Positions 5,610 through 7,351 of a DNA stretch of 7,351 nt are shown here, piece after piece; positions within the stretch are counted from its first letter, which is position 1; every line of letters begins with the position of its first letter. Source of the DNA: JAQVSH01 sp964451605 (lineage in GTDB: Bacteria; Bacteroidota; Bacteroidia; Bacteroidales; UBA4181); assembly GCA_964451605.1 (NCBI GenBank), contig CAYVJA010000093.1, forward strand, positions 1-7,351, written 5' to 3'. The translations under genes were made by a program, and so were the position numbers. The notes beneath the pieces were generated by a model. That model had not been told where the DNA came from, did no database searches, and was given only the letters and a program-made list of their open reading frames with translations.

Positions 5610-7351
5610 ATGAAACAACAGCCCTTTTCAGCACGCCACTGCACTGCAGCAGCCCTCTTTGCAGTACTCTGTATTGCTCTGCTATTCGGATCCTGCAGCC
5701 GAAAAGAGAATTTTAACGCCTACCTCTTTGCCTATTTTGTAGGCAATGGCCCCGGACAGGAGGCGATTCACTTTGCCGTAAGCCCAGACGGATACAACTA
5801 TCTGGCTCTGAATGGAAACAAGGCGGTCATTTCGGCCGATACCATCAGCAGCCGCGGCGGTGTGCGCGACCCCCATATTTTACGTGGCCGCGACGGCTAT
5901 TTTTATATGACCGCTACCGATCTCTATGTGCCTAAAGACGGCTGGACCAACATCGGTATGGTATTTCTGAAGTCGAAAAACCTGACTGACTGGAGCTACG
6001 CCAAGGTGAATATTCCGGAGCTCTTTCCCAAGTTTGCCGATGTAACCCGGGTATGGGCTCCCCAAACCATCTACGATAAAGAGGCCGGAAAGTATATGGT
6101 CTACTTTTCGATGCTGCAGCCCGGCGGTGCCGATATCATCTACTATGCCTATGCCAATAAAGAGTTCACTTCGCTCGAAACCGAGCCCAAACAGCTCTTT
6201 TTCCATCCCGAATCGAAGTCGTGTATCGATGGCGACATTGTGTATAAGGATGGCAAGTACAACCTCTTCTTCAAGACAGAAGGGAGCGGAAACGGCATTA
6301 AGAAGGCGGTTTCGGACAAGTTGACCGAGGGATATGTGCTGATAGATAAATATCTGCAGCAGACTCGCAATGCGGTTGAGGGTTCGTGTATCTTCAAGTT
6401 AAACAACAGCGACACCTACATTTTGATGTACGATGTCTATACCCGCGGAGCCTACCAGTTTACCCAAAGTGCCGATCTCGACAGCTTTGCCGTAATCGAC
6501 GAATCCATCTCGATGAATTTTCACCCCCGTCACGGCACCATTGTGCCAATTACCCAGAAGGAGCTCAACGCGCTGGTAAAACGCTGGGGATCTGTGGAAG
6601 AGCTGGGAATTACTTCTGTAGAGTCGGAGGCCGTTCGCACCCGAAATGTCGATTTTAATGCCGAAACGGGCACCCTTACTTTACCCGTGAAACCAGGCAC
6701 CGATTTGTCGGCACTCAATCCGCAGTTCAAATCACTTTTCGGAGCCGAAATTACCCCGGCCGATTCGCAGGATTTTTCGGCGGGCCCGGTAACCTATCAA
6801 GTCAACTGGAAAGGGGTGGGCGAAACCACCTGGAAGGTGGTGGCCGAAGAGACCCATAATCCCACCCTCGACGGCTACTATGCCGACCCCGAAATTCTCT
6901 ACTCCCAAAAGACCGGGAAATACTACCTCTACCCCACCTCCGACGGGTTCCAGGGCTGGGGCGGCACCTATTTCAAAACCTTCTCTTCGGCCGATCTGGT
7001 AAACTGGACCGACGAAGGGATAATCCTTGATCTGCCCCGCGATGTGGAATGGGGTAGACGCAACGCCTGGGCACCCACCATCCTGGAAGAGAAGGTGGGC
7101 GACAGCTATAAATACTTCTACTATTTTACTGCGGCCCAAAAGATTGGCGTAGCCGTTTCCGACAACCCCGCCGGCCCCTTCACCGACAGCGGTGCACCGC
7201 TGGTAGCCGGCAAACCCGAAGGCATCAGAGGCGGTCAGGAGATCGATCCCGATGTGTTCCGCGATCCGGTTTCGGGCAACTGTTTCCTCTATTGGGGTAA
7301 CGGCTATCTTGCCGCCGTACAGCTCAACCCCGACAGAATATCATTTAACCC
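5610..7351 (+). CDS. Lipoprotein with tandem GH43 modules (C-terminus beyond window)
   Basis: The frame is open for 580 codons to the window end. The N-terminus has a lipoprotein signal with LLFGSC and the lipidated cysteine at 29, so it is probably anchored in the outer membrane. Module 1 (about 35-330) carries the GH43 five-blade propeller triad: base D87 (GVRDPHI), pKa-modulating D207 (SCIDGDIV) and acid E257 (NAVEGSCIF), with the WAP motif at W149. A spacer of about 65 residues (347-412; LPVKPGTDLSALNPQF onward) resembles Ig-like modules of Bacteroidetes surface lipoproteins. Module 2 starts near 415, with base D426 (YYADPEIL), WAP at W487 and D546 (EIDPDVF). Its acid glutamate should lie past the window end. 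GH43 members are mostly arabinofuranosidases, xylosidases, arabinanases or galactan enzymes; substrate cannot be told here, but arabinan or galactan side chains of rhamnogalacturonan-I fit the neighbouring lyase. The 11-nt spacing implies one operon. Confidence 0.9.
   Translation, partial: MKQQPFSARHCTAAALFAVLCIALLFGSCSRKENFNAYLFAYFVGNGPGQEAIHFAVSPDGYNYLALNGNKAVISADTISSRGGVRDPHILRGRDGYFYMTATDLYVPKDGWTNIGMVFLKSKNLTDWSYAKVNIPELFPKFADVTRVWAPQTIYDKEAGKYMVYFSMLQPGGADIIYYAYANKEFTSLETEPKQLFFHPESKSCIDGDIVYKDGKYNLFFKTEGSGNGIKKAVSDKLTEGYVLIDKYLQQTRNAVEGSCIFKLNNSDTYILMYDVYTRGAYQFTQSADLDSFAVIDESISMNFHPRHGTIVPITQKELNALVKRWGSVEELGITSVESEAVRTRNVDFNAETGTLTLPVKPGTDLSALNPQFKSLFGAEITPADSQDFSAGPVTYQVNWKGVGETTWKVVAEETHNPTLDGYYADPEILYSQKTGKYYLYPTSDGFQGWGGTYFKTFSSADLVNWTDEGIILDLPRDVEWGRRNAWAPTILEEKVGDSYKYFYYFTAAQKIGVAVSDNPAGPFTDSGAPLVAGKPEGIRGGQEIDPDVFRDPVSGNCFLYWGNGYLAAVQLNPDRISFN

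Overview
The window looks like part of a metagenome-assembled genome from the Bacteroidales. It contains two 10-N scaffold gaps and one 87-N gap. Two promoter-like boxes fit the Bacteroidetes TAnnTTTG form, no strong Shine-Dalgarno sequences precede the genes, and the carbohydrate enzymes have the secreted or lipoprotein form typical of this phylum. The exact genus cannot be told from the sequence.

Layout. Positions 1-251 are non-coding: a two-copy TGATGATT repeat at the edge, a ~170-nt imperfect long hairpin (about 36-212), and a small GC-rich hairpin joined to a tandem octamer array (213-251). A minus-strand operon follows: hcp (hydroxylamine reductase / hybrid-cluster protein, 2592-903), overlapping by ATGA with a 4Fe-4S protein (906-244). 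The divergent intergenic region (2593-2857) holds an 18-bp Crp/Fnr-type palindrome between two opposed TAnnTTTG boxes, then two more GC-rich mini-hairpins, each followed directly by a tandem array. The second array ends about 5 nt before the start of a plus-strand Crp/Fnr regulator (2858-3621), a good candidate for the hcp regulator (HcpR-like). Downstream on the same strand are a secreted PL11-type rhamnogalacturonan lyase (3666-5598, interrupted by Ns) and, 11 nt later, a lipoprotein with two GH43 modules (5610 to the window end, incomplete).

How the genes fit together. The left half reads as a self-contained nitrosative-stress module: regulator, operator, Hcp and a partner iron-sulfur protein. 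The right half is the start of a pectin (rhamnogalacturonan-I) degradation cluster: the lyase cuts the backbone and the GH43 lipoprotein probably trims side chains.

The most unusual content is non-coding: the long hairpin, and three copies of an 11-bp element, GCGCG[A/C]AGCGC, that can form a very tight GNA-triloop mini-hairpin. In all three copies a short tandem repeat begins at the very next base. Both 10-N gaps also carry signs that the flanking contig ends are chimeric or contain extra sequence, so the hcp and regulator reading frames should be repaired before use. I see no defence system, CRISPR array, tRNA or rRNA here.
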